DNA of 64,000 bases from Spirochaetota bacterium (GTDB lineage Bacteria; Spirochaetota; Spirochaetia; Treponematales; Treponemataceae), in contig JAEWSQ010000005.1 of assembly GCA_023398165.1 (NCBI GenBank), positions 1 through 64,000 on the forward strand, written 5' to 3'. Position 1 is the stretch's first letter; each line of letters begins with the position of its first letter. Made by a program: the position numbers and the translations under genes. Below the pieces are notes generated by a model. That model searched no databases. It saw only the letters and a program-made list of their open reading frames with translations, and was not told the origin of the DNA. Below are positions 7,812 through 17,176 of this stretch, one piece after another.

Positions 7812-8735
7812 ATGAATTTGAAAGAAAACAATATTTTTGGAAGAAAAGTTTTTTTTCTCTGTCCGACGTTCGATTTTCAAAAAATTATCATTGAGCGTTT
7901 GTTTAATCTTGAATACGAAGTCTATGTTATACATAATGTTGCAGATGCGAAAAATATTCTAATACATTACCCGGATTCTATTTGTTTTATTAATATTGAT
8001 TCCTCACTCGACAGCCCGCAGTGGTTTAATTTTGTACACAGTTTTGAACAGGATCCGGTTCTATCTACAATATTTTTAGGTATAATCAGTCACCAGAATA
8101 AGATTCGGGATAAAGAGCTTTTTCTTCTCAATGCAGAAATTCCTGCAGGTTTTATAAGTACTGCGGCAAACTATGATGAGCTGACAAAAACATTTGTAAA
8201 TATTCTGGAATTAAACGGAGCTATGGGAAGGAGAAAGTATATACGTACGGACTGTTCCCGCGACCGTTTTGTTTTTGCCCGCCTCACTGTCAGTACAGAA
8301 ACCTATGATTTAAAAATAAAAGATATAAGTTCCATCGGGTTCTCTGTCGATATTCCGATTATCTATGAGAATCAGATAAAATTGAATCTGGTGGTCCGAA
8401 ACTGTACGATTAAAATTCATGATAAATCCATTATTGAACCGTGTACCATGATAATTGCCAATCCTCAGGGTGAAAATATTCATGTTGTAATGGTTTTTTT
8501 AAAGGGCATGAGTTTTGCATCGAAAGCAGTTATCCGTTCATATATTCACAGCAATCTGCAGAAAAACCTAGCTGAAATTCTTAGAGGCTGCATACCGGAT
8601 ACAACCGATTACTCAGTCAGCAGCAGTGAAGAATCTGATATAAAGGAGCCTTTTACCATCTCTTCCCCTGATGATACGATTGAAGAACTTGAAAAATTTG
8701 ATGAAAGCGACCTTACACTCACAAACCTGTTTTAA
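7812..8735 (+). CDS. Receiver-like/PilZ domain protein, probable c-di-GMP effector
   Basis: A 307-residue protein in two parts. The first 130 residues look like a degenerate receiver fold (alternating hydrophobic strands; no clear phospho-Asp set). Residues about 138-240 look like a PilZ domain: the RxxxR motif occurs in GRRKYIRTD and the (D/N)xSxxG motif in IKDISSIGFSV, the two elements that bind cyclic-di-GMP. The C-terminal 60 residues are acidic and probably unstructured. It has its own promoter. In spirochaetes PilZ proteins affect motility and virulence; here the partner is unknown. The receiver assignment is by eye only. Confidence 0.65.
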   Translation: MNLKENNIFGRKVFFLCPTFDFQKIIIERLFNLEYEVYVIHNVADAKNILIHYPDSICFINIDSSLDSPQWFNFVHSFEQDPVLSTIFLGIISHQNKIRDKELFLLNAEIPAGFISTAANYDELTKTFVNILELNGAMGRRKYIRTDCSRDRFVFARLTVSTETYDLKIKDISSIGFSVDIPIIYENQIKLNLVVRNCTIKIHDKSIIEPCTMIIANPQGENIHVVMVFLKGMSFASKAVIRSYIHSNLQKNLAEILRGCIPDTTDYSVSSSEESDIKEPFTISSPDDTIEELEKFDESDLTLTNLF

Positions 8736-8749
8736 AACACGTCAATGTA

Positions 8750-9343
8750 TCAGCTTATTTGTACCTGTATCTTTCCATGTGATAAGTCTTTTACTCTGGA
8801 CACAAGAAGATCAGCATCCCTAGCTTCTATGAATCCTTCAATAGTAATCTTAGAAGAAAATGATTCCGTTACTGAGGTAAGAGAAAGGCCGGTAAGCTGC
8901 CGTTTGATTCCTTCATACATATCATAATCAGCAACATAGCTAAATTTTTTCCTTTCGATCAGCGGTTCTACTTCTGCTGCAGAAAGAACAGATTTTGCGG
9001 CATCACCGTAGGATTTTACAAGCCCCCCGGTTCCCAATAAGGTTCCTCCAAAATACCGCGTCACGGTCAAAAGAACATTAGTGATTGATTGCCCTTTGAG
9101 AACATCCAGGACCGGTCGCCCTGCTGTTCCCGACGGCTCACCGTCATCAGACATACCTGAAATTTGAGCCTGCGAACCGCAGATGAAAGCATGTACAACG
9201 TGAGCGGCATCAGCATACGTTGTTTTCTGTTTTTTTAAGATCTCGCGGGCATCGGTCTGACTCTGAATAGGAAACACTTCAGCTATAAACCGCGACTTTT
9301 TAACAATAGTCTCTGCTTTTGAATATGAACAAAGGACATTCAT
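8750..9343 (-). CDS. yigZ: YigZ/IMPACT family protein (UPF0029)
   Basis: A 197-residue member of the YigZ/IMPACT family. The characteristic block is complete: KKSRFIAEVFPI near the N terminus, then DAAHVVHAFICG, MSDDGEPSGTAGRPVLDVL, and VTRYFGGTLLGTGGLVKSY. The second half forms the RNA-binding ferredoxin-like domain. Eukaryotic IMPACT regulates the kinase GCN2, but the bacterial function is unresolved. Its ATG overlaps the stop of the upstream membrane-protein gene, so the two are co-translated. The reading frame converges with the PilZ gene at 7812-8735. Confidence 0.9.
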   Translation of the reverse strand: MNVLCSYSKAETIVKKSRFIAEVFPIQSQTDAREILKKQKTTYADAAHVVHAFICGSQAQISGMSDDGEPSGTAGRPVLDVLKGQSITNVLLTVTRYFGGTLLGTGGLVKSYGDAAKSVLSAAEVEPLIERKKFSYVADYDMYEGIKRQLTGLSLTSVTESFSSKITIEGFIEARDADLLVSRVKDLSHGKIQVQIS

Positions 9344-10245
9344 TGCACAACTTCACCGCCTGATATTTGACTATCATCATGACTGATCAGTACCGGCTCC
9401 TCTTCTTTATCCGCTTCCTTTTTCTCACGGCTCTGCTCATACAGACATAAATAGTATGATGCAAACACAAAATAGGATTTTAAAAGCAGGAGATTGACCG
9501 TAATGGTATGGCCGAAACTGAGGAACTTCATTAAAAACGAAGGAAGGGGGAAGGCTATATTAACAGAAGTTAAAACCAGAATCACTATTTCTAAACCCAA
9601 AAAAAGCCCTGTTCCTTTAATAATACACAGAAGAAACTGTTTAAGTCTGCCTTTGAGGAGTATAAAGCATCCCTTATATGCTTTTAAAACTTTAAGGGCG
9701 GGATTCTGTTCAAATATATAGGGAACAAAAGCAAAAAAAATAGAAAAAAATAACAGAATAAGTCCATACGCGGCGAAACTTACAACAGCGAGAAGCGTTA
9801 TTTCAAGTTCCAAATCAATCCCCTGATCCTTTAATGAGTAGGTAAACAGAGACGGCATGGAACTGTCAAAGAGAGTATATGGAGTTAAAATTATCAGGTT
9901 TAGAACAAACATACCGGCAAATGTGAGAAGGGCGGCTCCCGAAACCTGTCTGAATTTTTTAAAACCGGAAAATAAATCTCCCAGTACGGTTTTTTGTTTC
10001 CCGGTCATTTTAAACACAGTTATCATCAACCCGTACTGAAGGGTGAAAAAAATCACATAAAACCAGACGACTAGTATAAATCCGAAAACGAGCGTCACAG
10101 AATTGACTGCGGTAAAAAAACCAATAATGATGAAATACGTAAGAAGTATAGTTAATACTGAAAAAACAACAAGAGACAGGAGAGATTTAAAAAAATTGTT
10201 AAAAAACGCTTCATTTGCCCGTTTTAGTATAATTTGTGTATCCAT
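9340..10245 (-). CDS. Multi-pass membrane protein of unknown function
   Basis: A 301-residue protein with about six hydrophobic spans (near residues 18-45, 48-72, 105-128, 148-175, 205-230 and 235-262) and a charged cytoplasmic C-terminal tail rich in Glu and Lys. The pattern resembles DUF975- or glycerophosphoryl-diester-domain-like membrane proteins of Firmicutes and spirochaetes, but I do not recognise a diagnostic motif. It is first in a two-gene operon with yigZ (four-base overlap). No function is proposed. Confidence 0.7.
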   Translation of the reverse strand: MDTQIILKRANEAFFNNFFKSLLSLVVFSVLTILLTYFIIIGFFTAVNSVTLVFGFILVVWFYVIFFTLQYGLMITVFKMTGKQKTVLGDLFSGFKKFRQVSGAALLTFAGMFVLNLIILTPYTLFDSSMPSLFTYSLKDQGIDLELEITLLAVVSFAAYGLILLFFSIFFAFVPYIFEQNPALKVLKAYKGCFILLKGRLKQFLLCIIKGTGLFLGLEIVILVLTSVNIAFPLPSFLMKFLSFGHTITVNLLLLKSYFVFASYYLCLYEQSREKKEADKEEEPVLISHDDSQISGGEVVQ

Positions 10246-10336
10246 AATTCTATAATACTATAAAACCTTCATATTAGTATACTGGAAAAAAGAAACGGGT
10301 CTTCAATAACAAAGAAATATGTGCTACTGTGTTTCT

Positions 10337-11437
10337 ATGTCAGGAAACACTTTTGGATCTATTTTTAGAATTACAACCTTCGGGGAAAGTCATGGTTCGG
10401 CCCTCGGTGCGGTTATTGACGGCTGCCCAGCAGGAGTACCTATTAATAAAGACCGAATACAGGAAGCACTCAACCGAAGAAAGCCCGGATCGACGGCAGG
10501 AACATCAAAAAATGTAACAGGAACAACCCGCAGCGAGAGCGATGAAGTACAGATCTTGAGCGGAGTATTTGAGAATATTTCTACAGGAACACCGATAGCG
10601 CTTGTCATAGAAAATAAATCACAGAAATCGCATGATTACTCAAATATACAGAATTTATACAGACCGGGACACGCGGATTATACCTACCAGACAAAATACG
10701 GTATACGGGATTACCGCGGAGGAGGCAGATCTTCCGGAAGAGAAACTGCTGCACGCGTTGCCGGAGGTGCTGTCGCCCGGATGATGATCGAAGCAATGTG
10801 CGCCAAAGAACCCGGAGTGATTGCATACACAAAGGAAGCTGCCGGCATAAAATGCCGTGATATAAACCTCTCCCTCATCGAAAAAAATCAGATGCGCGCT
10901 CCCGATTCATGGGCAGCGGAAAAAATGCTCGAGACAATAGAAACACTCAAGCATAAAGGCGACAGTGCCGGCGGTATTATTGAATGTATAATTACAGGGA
11001 TTCCTGCAGGTTTGGGGGAACCTGTTTTTGATAAACTCGATGCAGAACTGGCTAAAGCAATGCTCAGTATTGGAGCTGTTAAAGCAATTGAATTCGGAGC
11101 AGGCTTTGAAAGCGCCCGGATGACCGGATCGCAATGGAATGATTCCATGTGCATTTCTGATAATTCATCCGGTCCTTTATTTTTATCCAATAATGCCGGA
11201 GGTATTTTAGGAGGTATTTCCAACGGCAATGATATTGTTTTCCGCCTCGCGGTAAAACCTGTTCCCAGCATCCTTCAGACGCAGAAAACGGTCAACACGC
11301 TCGGGCAGAACTGCGATATATTCATCGAAGGAAGACACGATATTTGCATATGCCCGCGGGTTGTACCTGTTGTTGAAGCTATGGCCTACCTTACGTTGGC
11401 AGATATGCTTCTGCGTGAAAAAAGTTCCCGTATTTAA
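10337..11437 (+). CDS. aroC: Chorismate synthase
   Basis: This 366-residue enzyme catalyses the last step of the shikimate pathway, turning EPSP into chorismate using reduced FMN. The family signatures are present: MSGNTFGSIFRITTFGESHG at the start, then RPGHADYTYQTKYGIRDYRGGGRSSGRETAARVAGG, and the late GRHDICICPRVVPVVEAMA. I start at 10337 (MSGNTFG), the family-typical N terminus, rather than the ATG 18 bases earlier. The downstream carboxypeptidase begins seven bases after the stop, so they may share a transcript. Aromatic amino-acid synthesis is implied for this organism. Confidence 0.96.
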   Translation: MSGNTFGSIFRITTFGESHGSALGAVIDGCPAGVPINKDRIQEALNRRKPGSTAGTSKNVTGTTRSESDEVQILSGVFENISTGTPIALVIENKSQKSHDYSNIQNLYRPGHADYTYQTKYGIRDYRGGGRSSGRETAARVAGGAVARMMIEAMCAKEPGVIAYTKEAAGIKCRDINLSLIEKNQMRAPDSWAAEKMLETIETLKHKGDSAGGIIECIITGIPAGLGEPVFDKLDAELAKAMLSIGAVKAIEFGAGFESARMTGSQWNDSMCISDNSSGPLFLSNNAGGILGGISNGNDIVFRLAVKPVPSILQTQKTVNTLGQNCDIFIEGRHDICICPRVVPVVEAMAYLTLADMLLREKSSRI

Positions 11438-11443
11438 ATAATT

Positions 11444-12898
11444 ATGAATAAAACTACTAAAAAACTTTTTATCCTTATTGCATCAGCCTCAGCATGTATT
11501 ATTCTTTCTTTTCTATTTGTTTTCTATGCAGACAGCTTTTCCCGCCCCGCCCCTGTAACCCTGACTGAACAGGAACAATCAGACCTCAAGTCTCTGATTA
11601 CATCCAGAAATCCGCCATCCGTACTTCACAGCCTTCCCTACCCCGTAATACCTGCGGATCTTCCTGTACAGGCATACAGCGCCTTTGTTATTGATGCAAA
11701 AAACGGCTGCATACTCTATGAAAAAAATGCCGACACACTAATTTCCCCAGCCTCAATGACGAAACTAGTTGCAATATATGTTGTACTCGAAGAGGCAGAG
11801 AAAGGAAATGTATCTCTGTCGGATATTGTACCGCTCAGGAAAGAGTCATGGGCAAAAAATGCCCCTCCTGATTCATCATTAATGTTTTTAGGAGAAGGCC
11901 AGAAAGTAAGTTTAGATGAGCTCATTACAGGAATGGCGGTAGTTTCAGGCAATGATGCTGCCGTTGCCGCTGCGCAGTATGTGAGCGGATCGGTAGAAAA
12001 ATTTGTAGAGCGAATGAATACTGTTGTTCAAAGTATCGGTCTGAAGAATACCCGGTTTGTGGAATGCACAGGATACAGCGAACGTAATGTAACAACGGCA
12101 AGAGAATTTGCAGCTTTCTGCAGACGGTATCTTGAAAAATTTCCCAAAACTCTTGAAAAATATCACAGTTTGACTTCATTTACCTATCCTAAAGCTCAAA
12201 ACTTAAAAGAAGGTTTATCATACTCACTTGCACTGCAGAGCGGAAGTGCAATCGAAGGAACCCTTCCGGTCACCCAAAATGCTACAAATAAGATTCTTGG
12301 TAAAATTGAAGGCGCTGACGGTTTGAAAACGGGGTTTATTTATGAATCCGGGTACAATCTGGCATTAACGGTACAGCGCGGTTCGTCCCGGTTCATTTCA
12401 GTAACCATGGGGGGACCCGGCAAGGGCAGTATTCAAGGTAACGAAATACGGCTTGAAGATTCAAAAACTATTATGGACTGGGCTTTTTCCACATTCTCTT
12501 CTGTTTCCCTATCTGATACACTGTTTATAACACTGCCTGTGTTCGGCGGAAAGCAAAATGCTCTGTATCTTGTTGAATTCCCCTATTACTCGGCAGCGCA
12601 CACGATAACAGTACCGCTTATTGCATCATACCGCTCAGGAACGGTGAAACTGGAACGTGTGTTTGAAGTACGGGAATACATTAATGCTCCCGTTCAGAAG
12701 GGCGATGTCATCGGATACTGTAAGTACATGCTGGGAGATATCTGTATAGAGCAAACAGAATTAATCAGCGATAGAAGCATAGAAAAATCCGGAATACTTA
12801 AAACCGCTCTCGATTCTGCCGCCGAGCTGCTGTATAAAAAGAAAAAAGGATCTAGAGATCTGTTACCGGAACAATATCGTATCCCGCAGACAGAATAG
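11444..12898 (+). CDS. dacA: D-alanyl-D-alanine carboxypeptidase (PBP5/DacA family)
   Basis: A 484-residue low-molecular-weight penicillin-binding protein that trims the terminal D-Ala from peptidoglycan stem peptides. An N-terminal membrane anchor or signal spans about residues 7-28. The serine active site is SPASMTKL (Ser104, Lys107), the second motif is SGN in MAVVSGNDAAVA, and the third is LKTGF. Residues about 355-450 match the C-terminal beta-rich domain of PBP5. It follows aroC at once. Its last 47 bases overlap the end of the oppositely oriented gene at 12852-15122, so both C termini are encoded by the same DNA. Confidence 0.92.
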   Translation: MNKTTKKLFILIASASACIILSFLFVFYADSFSRPAPVTLTEQEQSDLKSLITSRNPPSVLHSLPYPVIPADLPVQAYSAFVIDAKNGCILYEKNADTLISPASMTKLVAIYVVLEEAEKGNVSLSDIVPLRKESWAKNAPPDSSLMFLGEGQKVSLDELITGMAVVSGNDAAVAAAQYVSGSVEKFVERMNTVVQSIGLKNTRFVECTGYSERNVTTAREFAAFCRRYLEKFPKTLEKYHSLTSFTYPKAQNLKEGLSYSLALQSGSAIEGTLPVTQNATNKILGKIEGADGLKTGFIYESGYNLALTVQRGSSRFISVTMGGPGKGSIQGNEIRLEDSKTIMDWAFSTFSSVSLSDTLFITLPVFGGKQNALYLVEFPYYSAAHTITVPLIASYRSGTVKLERVFEVREYINAPVQKGDVIGYCKYMLGDICIEQTELISDRSIEKSGILKTALDSAAELLYKKKKGSRDLLPEQYRIPQTE

Positions 12899-15122
12899 CA
12901 CTTATAAGAACTTCAAGTTTATCATACACATAATCAGTTCTTATTCCTTCTGATATTCCGCAGGATATGGGAATTACGGAGCCGGGTTTCAGCTCTTTTA
13001 TAATGTTGTCTATAATATCCGATGCATCCATATATTTTTCACCGGTCACAACAGCCCTCTCAAGCGTGATAGTATCAAGGGGATTAATAAGCCGGTCGAC
13101 ATACGCATATCCTGCATTTTTTCCTGCAAGCTGAATAGTCGAATTGGAATAATACTGGGGGGTATGCCAGATAAGAGACAGCTCGGAACCAGTTAATGCG
13201 TAAAAATCATCTTCATTTCGTGCAAGCCCCCGCCGTATGAAATTCTCATCAACACGGTACAGACTCGTGTTTAATGCATACGGGGTATAAAACATGGAAC
13301 CGCACTGATGCCCGAGCGATACAATTTCGTTCACCGCAGTGGGAAATCTCCGTAAAAACTCGCCGTTTATAAAAAAAGTGCTCCTCAGTTTGTATTTGCC
13401 GAGTGCAGAAAGTACGGCTGTTAATCCGTCGGAATTATCGAGTGCATCGAAGGTAAGAGCAACGCGGGGTTTTGATTCCAGCCCGGAAACGGTATCTTTA
13501 AACAGGGGAATATTGTAGCTCATGGGAGTTAATTCCCTTCCGTAAAGCGTATTCTTGAAATTAGCACTCTTTACAGTATCTATAAAAATACGCCATGACG
13601 TATTCTGCGTCTGCTGCTTTTTAGTTATTACATTCTTTGTAGAATCCCAAACCCGGGTTTTTGGATTATACATAAAATAGCCGCTTGATGTTCCGGCAAT
13701 TACACTTGAACTTTGAGAATCCCAGGTATACCGGGGAGCGGAAGAAAGAAACAATACGGAAGAACTGTTATCCTTGAGATTCCATAACCGTACCGTTTCC
13801 ACACCTCCGAGATACAGCGATGAACTTTCATTCCATGCGCAGGACACGATCTTTTCATCGGTAAAAACATACAGCTGCTTCCATGACGCAAGATCATACA
13901 CATGTATGCTTTGCTCGCCTACGAACGAAAGCAGTCTGTTATCGGGCGAGAGAAGGGGTTTCGAAACAAAGACAGGAAGCGGTAATGCGGTAAAATAGGT
14001 ATTCTTCTGGGCTTCATTTTTTTCCAGTTTATATACATAACTTTCAGTTACACCCGACCGCAGCATTTGGATCCATACAATAGGAAGCTGACTTCCGTCT
14101 TGTACTGACGCCCAAAATACATCGAACGAAAGGGCCGCACCGGGTACTGTAACGAATGGATAAGAAAAAAGAGTCGTAACAAAATTGAAATCAGTGCCGC
14201 TTAATTCCATATACCACAAAGTGCGGTTGTCCTGAAGGTAAACAATGGAAGAACCGCTCGCGTTAGTCCAGAATAAATCTTCAGATGATCTGAACGGCGA
14301 CGGAAGTCTTCCGACAATGCGTCCTGTACCTACAAGATCGGAGTACAGCGCCCGTGTATACAATTCATTACTGGGAATACTGTAGACTAAATCATTGTTA
14401 ATGTACATGAGCAGTTTTGATGAAGCCCAGTACACATTCCTGATTGTCCCCTGCCCTATCTGGCGGTATTCTTCAGGAATCTGCTTTGCGGTAAAACCGT
14501 TTTTAAAATTTAAGAAATACAGGAATCCGTTTTTCTCATATACGAGAATTGCAGAATCAGGGGACCAGAGAACCGGTACATCATCGTAGCTGAAATCGGT
14601 ATTAGTATTCAGCTCTATTTTTGCCCCGGTTTCAATGTTTTTCACACAAAGACTTCCTACTGCCGGAGTTTTCTGTTCCACGTAACAGTAGTATTTTCCA
14701 TCGGCGCTTAAGCTTGAAGGGACAAGCCTCGTATGTTTTATTGGAATAAAACTATCCTTCCGCTCAATAATCTCCTGGGGAAGGCTGATCTGCAGAAGGT
14801 GCTTTGAATCAACCGAATAATGAAATGTTCCGTATTTATTTTGAACCTGAACTATCTTTCCATCCTGCAGCACATCCAGTTTCTCGGGGTAACAGGTGAG
14901 AAGCCGGGGATTTGGAGTTTCCAATGCGGAAACAGTCTGAACGATACTTTTTCCAAGATCATACCAGAAAAGACTTTTATAAGAATCCTGGGCAGAATCT
15001 GAGTGTTCGACCGAAAATAGAAGCTGATTCTCCGTATTCAAATCAATATCTGAAAAACTAACCTGAGAAAAAAGTAATAATGATGAAGCTGCAAAAAAGC
15101 AGGACAGCAGCAGTTTTTTCAT
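12852..15122 (-). CDS. Exported beta-propeller protein with degenerate polysaccharide-deacetylase (NodB-like) domain
   Basis: A 756-residue exported protein (signal peptide MKKLLLSCFFAASSLLLFSQ). Residues about 25-500 contain repeated segments of the WD40/TolB type (e.g. LLSPDNRLLSFVG, APRYTWDSQSSSVIAGTSSG), suggesting a beta-propeller. Residues about 550-756 follow the NodB polysaccharide-deacetylase fold (RVALTFDALDN, LRSTFFINGEF, final AGYDIVPVTDL). The metal site is gone: the usual TFDD reads TFDA (Asp559 kept, Ala560), and the two motif-2 histidines are replaced by Met610 and Pro614. It probably binds rather than cleaves glycan. It is co-translated (four-base overlap) after the zinc-ribbon gene. 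Confidence 0.75.
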   Translation of the reverse strand: MKKLLLSCFFAASSLLLFSQVSFSDIDLNTENQLLFSVEHSDSAQDSYKSLFWYDLGKSIVQTVSALETPNPRLLTCYPEKLDVLQDGKIVQVQNKYGTFHYSVDSKHLLQISLPQEIIERKDSFIPIKHTRLVPSSLSADGKYYCYVEQKTPAVGSLCVKNIETGAKIELNTNTDFSYDDVPVLWSPDSAILVYEKNGFLYFLNFKNGFTAKQIPEEYRQIGQGTIRNVYWASSKLLMYINNDLVYSIPSNELYTRALYSDLVGTGRIVGRLPSPFRSSEDLFWTNASGSSIVYLQDNRTLWYMELSGTDFNFVTTLFSYPFVTVPGAALSFDVFWASVQDGSQLPIVWIQMLRSGVTESYVYKLEKNEAQKNTYFTALPLPVFVSKPLLSPDNRLLSFVGEQSIHVYDLASWKQLYVFTDEKIVSCAWNESSSLYLGGVETVRLWNLKDNSSSVLFLSSAPRYTWDSQSSSVIAGTSSGYFMYNPKTRVWDSTKNVITKKQQTQNTSWRIFIDTVKSANFKNTLYGRELTPMSYNIPLFKDTVSGLESKPRVALTFDALDNSDGLTAVLSALGKYKLRSTFFINGEFLRRFPTAVNEIVSLGHQCGSMFYTPYALNTSLYRVDENFIRRGLARNEDDFYALTGSELSLIWHTPQYYSNSTIQLAGKNAGYAYVDRLINPLDTITLERAVVTGEKYMDASDIIDNIIKELKPGSVIPISCGISEGIRTDYVYDKLEVLISAILSAGYDIVPVTDL

Positions 15123-15358
15123 GTATTGGTCTCCATTGTCTGCAGTACAGATGTAATCTCTTTTTCAAGTATATCGAGAGACTGGGCTATCTTTTCTATC
15201 CGCCTGCCTGTATCTTTTTCTTCCATGCCGGCAAATGCACGGTTTATAACTTCTTCAACAGGAATATGGGGATGAAGCACACCGGCACACCACGGGCAGT
15301 AGAGAAATTGAATATCAACTGTTTTTCCGCAATAACGGCACACACAAACTTGCTGCAT
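15119..15358 (-). CDS. Small zinc-ribbon protein
   Basis: A 79-residue protein with CRYCG near residue 7 and CPWCA near residue 21, a Cys4 zinc ribbon, followed by an amphipathic helical tail (EKIAQSLDILEKEITSVLQTM) that could dimerise as a coiled coil. Its stop overlaps the start of the propeller protein by four bases, so the two are made together. Function unknown; a regulatory or scaffolding role is only a guess. Confidence 0.75.
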   Translation of the reverse strand: MQQVCVCRYCGKTVDIQFLYCPWCAGVLHPHIPVEEVINRAFAGMEEKDTGRRIEKIAQSLDILEKEITSVLQTMETNT

Positions 15359-15423
15359 ACATCCCCTATTATAATCCTTTTTGTAAAAAAAACACAGTAA
15401 GGTAAATCCGTTTTTTACCGGTC

Positions 15424-16605
15424 TTATTTCAATATCGTTAAAGGATTTACCAGGCTTCCGTTTTTGTATACAGAAAAATGCAGATGTGCCCCGGTGGAAT
15501 ACCCTGTATTTCCCAAAAGCCCGACCCTTGAGCCCTGAGCTACTGATTGTCCGGCTTTTACAGAAATTGTATGGAGGTGTGCATATAAGGTCTGATATCC
15601 GTTTGAATGTGTCAGTATTACATAATTTCCATACACCTGGGTGTAGCCGGCCGCGGCTACTTTTCCCGCCATGGAAGCCTTTATTACTGTTCCCTGGGGA
15701 GCAACCATATCTATACCGGTATGGAAGCTGCGTACTCCGGTGAAAGGATCATTGCGGTAGCCGTACGCCGAGGAAAGCCGCCATGACACGCCGAGCGGAC
15801 TCATAAACAATTCCCCAAGTGCAAGACGGAGAGAATCGGCATCCAGGTGTGCACCGGGAATAAAAATACTGTCGCCTATCTGGAGAATACTTGACGAAAG
15901 ATCATTACAGTCCAGAAGATTTTCAAGCGGAACTCCGTATTTTTCCGACAGATACGCAAGACTTTCTCCCTTCTTAACCGTGTGCATCAAGCCGTCAATA
16001 GAAGGAATACTGATTTTCTGGCCGGAACGGAGAAGACGTACATTTGAAATATTATTTACCGCAATGAGCGTTGAAATATTCGACAGTCCGAATTTTTTCG
16101 CAATTGAACTGATATTATCTCCTGCCTGAACAATATAATTAACATACTCTACCGGAGCTGAATATACGGGAACTGATGATGTCTTGCGCTCGCCTACATT
16201 TCCTTCTTCATCAAAAGTGGCAGAGCTTCCGTTAAGTACAAAAGAAGCCATCGCTGTATCCAGTAAATCCTTTTCCAGATCTGGAAAACCGGCAAAGCTA
16301 ACCGGCTTATTTGTATAGGAGAGGTTTTTGGTATGATGTAGAAAAGACGGCAGCATAAACGATAGAGAAATTATGCAGGCCGATGCAAGAACAACGGTTT
16401 TCCATTTCAGTAAAAAAGCAAAAAGTCCGCTGAATGAAAAGGCTGCTTCCTGTACCACATCTTTTATAGTACTTCCTGCAGTATTTCTTATACTCCGCAC
16501 TTTTGCCCGTGAGAAATTCTGCTGTTTTAGAAGCATTTCGAGACCGGCTTCTTTTTTATACGCACTGGAAGTCATGTTTTTATCGAGATAGCTTATTATT
16601 TGCAT
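15424..16605 (-). CDS. LysM and M23-peptidase domain cell-wall endopeptidase
   Basis: A 393-residue membrane-anchored murein hydrolase. A single transmembrane helix (about residues 67-90) follows a cytoplasmic segment. Two LysM peptidoglycan-binding repeats follow: YIVQAGDNISSIAKKFG and HTVKKGESLAYLSEKYG. The C-terminal M23 (lysostaphin-like) domain carries the zinc residues HTGIDMVAPQG and LYAHLH. Such proteins cut peptide cross-links or activate amidases, often during division. The gene is divergent from lepB. TACAAT lies four bases before the ATG, so this may be another very short-leader gene. Confidence 0.9.
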   Translation of the reverse strand: MQIISYLDKNMTSSAYKKEAGLEMLLKQQNFSRAKVRSIRNTAGSTIKDVVQEAAFSFSGLFAFLLKWKTVVLASACIISLSFMLPSFLHHTKNLSYTNKPVSFAGFPDLEKDLLDTAMASFVLNGSSATFDEEGNVGERKTSSVPVYSAPVEYVNYIVQAGDNISSIAKKFGLSNISTLIAVNNISNVRLLRSGQKISIPSIDGLMHTVKKGESLAYLSEKYGVPLENLLDCNDLSSSILQIGDSIFIPGAHLDADSLRLALGELFMSPLGVSWRLSSAYGYRNDPFTGVRSFHTGIDMVAPQGTVIKASMAGKVAAAGYTQVYGNYVILTHSNGYQTLYAHLHTISVKAGQSVAQGSRVGLLGNTGYSTGAHLHFSVYKNGSLVNPLTILK

Positions 16606-16654
16606 ACCATTGTATCGACATATTATTCATAACTTATTAGAATAATTGACATTC

Positions 16655-17176
16655 ATGAGTAGTAACAAACAAAAAAAACACAGCCGCCTAGTAAGCATCG
16701 GAATAGGAATTTTAGCCGGCCTTGTATTAAAACTCTTTGTCTTTGATGTTGTTTTTGTTTCCGGGCCGTCCATGTCTCCGACATTACACGACGGACAGCT
16801 GGTACTGCTGAATAAAACAGCCTACGGTCTCGTTCTTCCCTTTACCTCAGGCTTTATTTTACAATGGAAAAAACCCGAACGGGGCGACATTGTGTATTAC
16901 CTTCATGACAGCAAGATAGTTATAAAGAGGTGTGCCGGTACCGAAAATGAGACCCTATCATTTTATTCGAATAACGGATATTATGTTGTAATAGATAACA
17001 ATACTGAAAGAACAATAGAGCTGAATGAAAAGCAGTATCAAAGACTGAAGAATTCAGCATGTATTCCCCCGGGATACATATTTGCCGTCGGCGATAATTA
17101 TACAGAGTCTGTGGACTCCAGAGATTACGGATTTATATCAGCTTCGGATGTACCAGGAAAAGCAGTATGCAGGTAA
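16655..17176 (+). CDS. lepB: Signal peptidase I
   Basis: A 173-residue membrane protease that removes signal peptides from exported proteins. The N-terminal transmembrane helix is about residues 12-35. The catalytic Ser39 is in SGPSMSPTL and the general-base Lys91 in VIKRCAG. The conserved box E is GDNYTESVDSRDYGFI. I use the ATG at 16655; an in-frame TTG nine bases earlier is part of TTGACA and is less likely. The gene overlaps the next (PBP) by 10 bases. Confidence 0.93.
   Translation: MSSNKQKKHSRLVSIGIGILAGLVLKLFVFDVVFVSGPSMSPTLHDGQLVLLNKTAYGLVLPFTSGFILQWKKPERGDIVYYLHDSKIVIKRCAGTENETLSFYSNNGYYVVIDNNTERTIELNEKQYQRLKNSACIPPGYIFAVGDNYTESVDSRDYGFISASDVPGKAVCR

Noticed and set aside
10278..10283. 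aroC promoter -10 box TATACT
   Set aside because: No recognisable -35 at a proper distance; left out.
15392..15420. Terminator after the M23 peptidase gene
   Set aside because: A weak GGTAAA/TTTACC stem with a distant T run; too poor to annotate.
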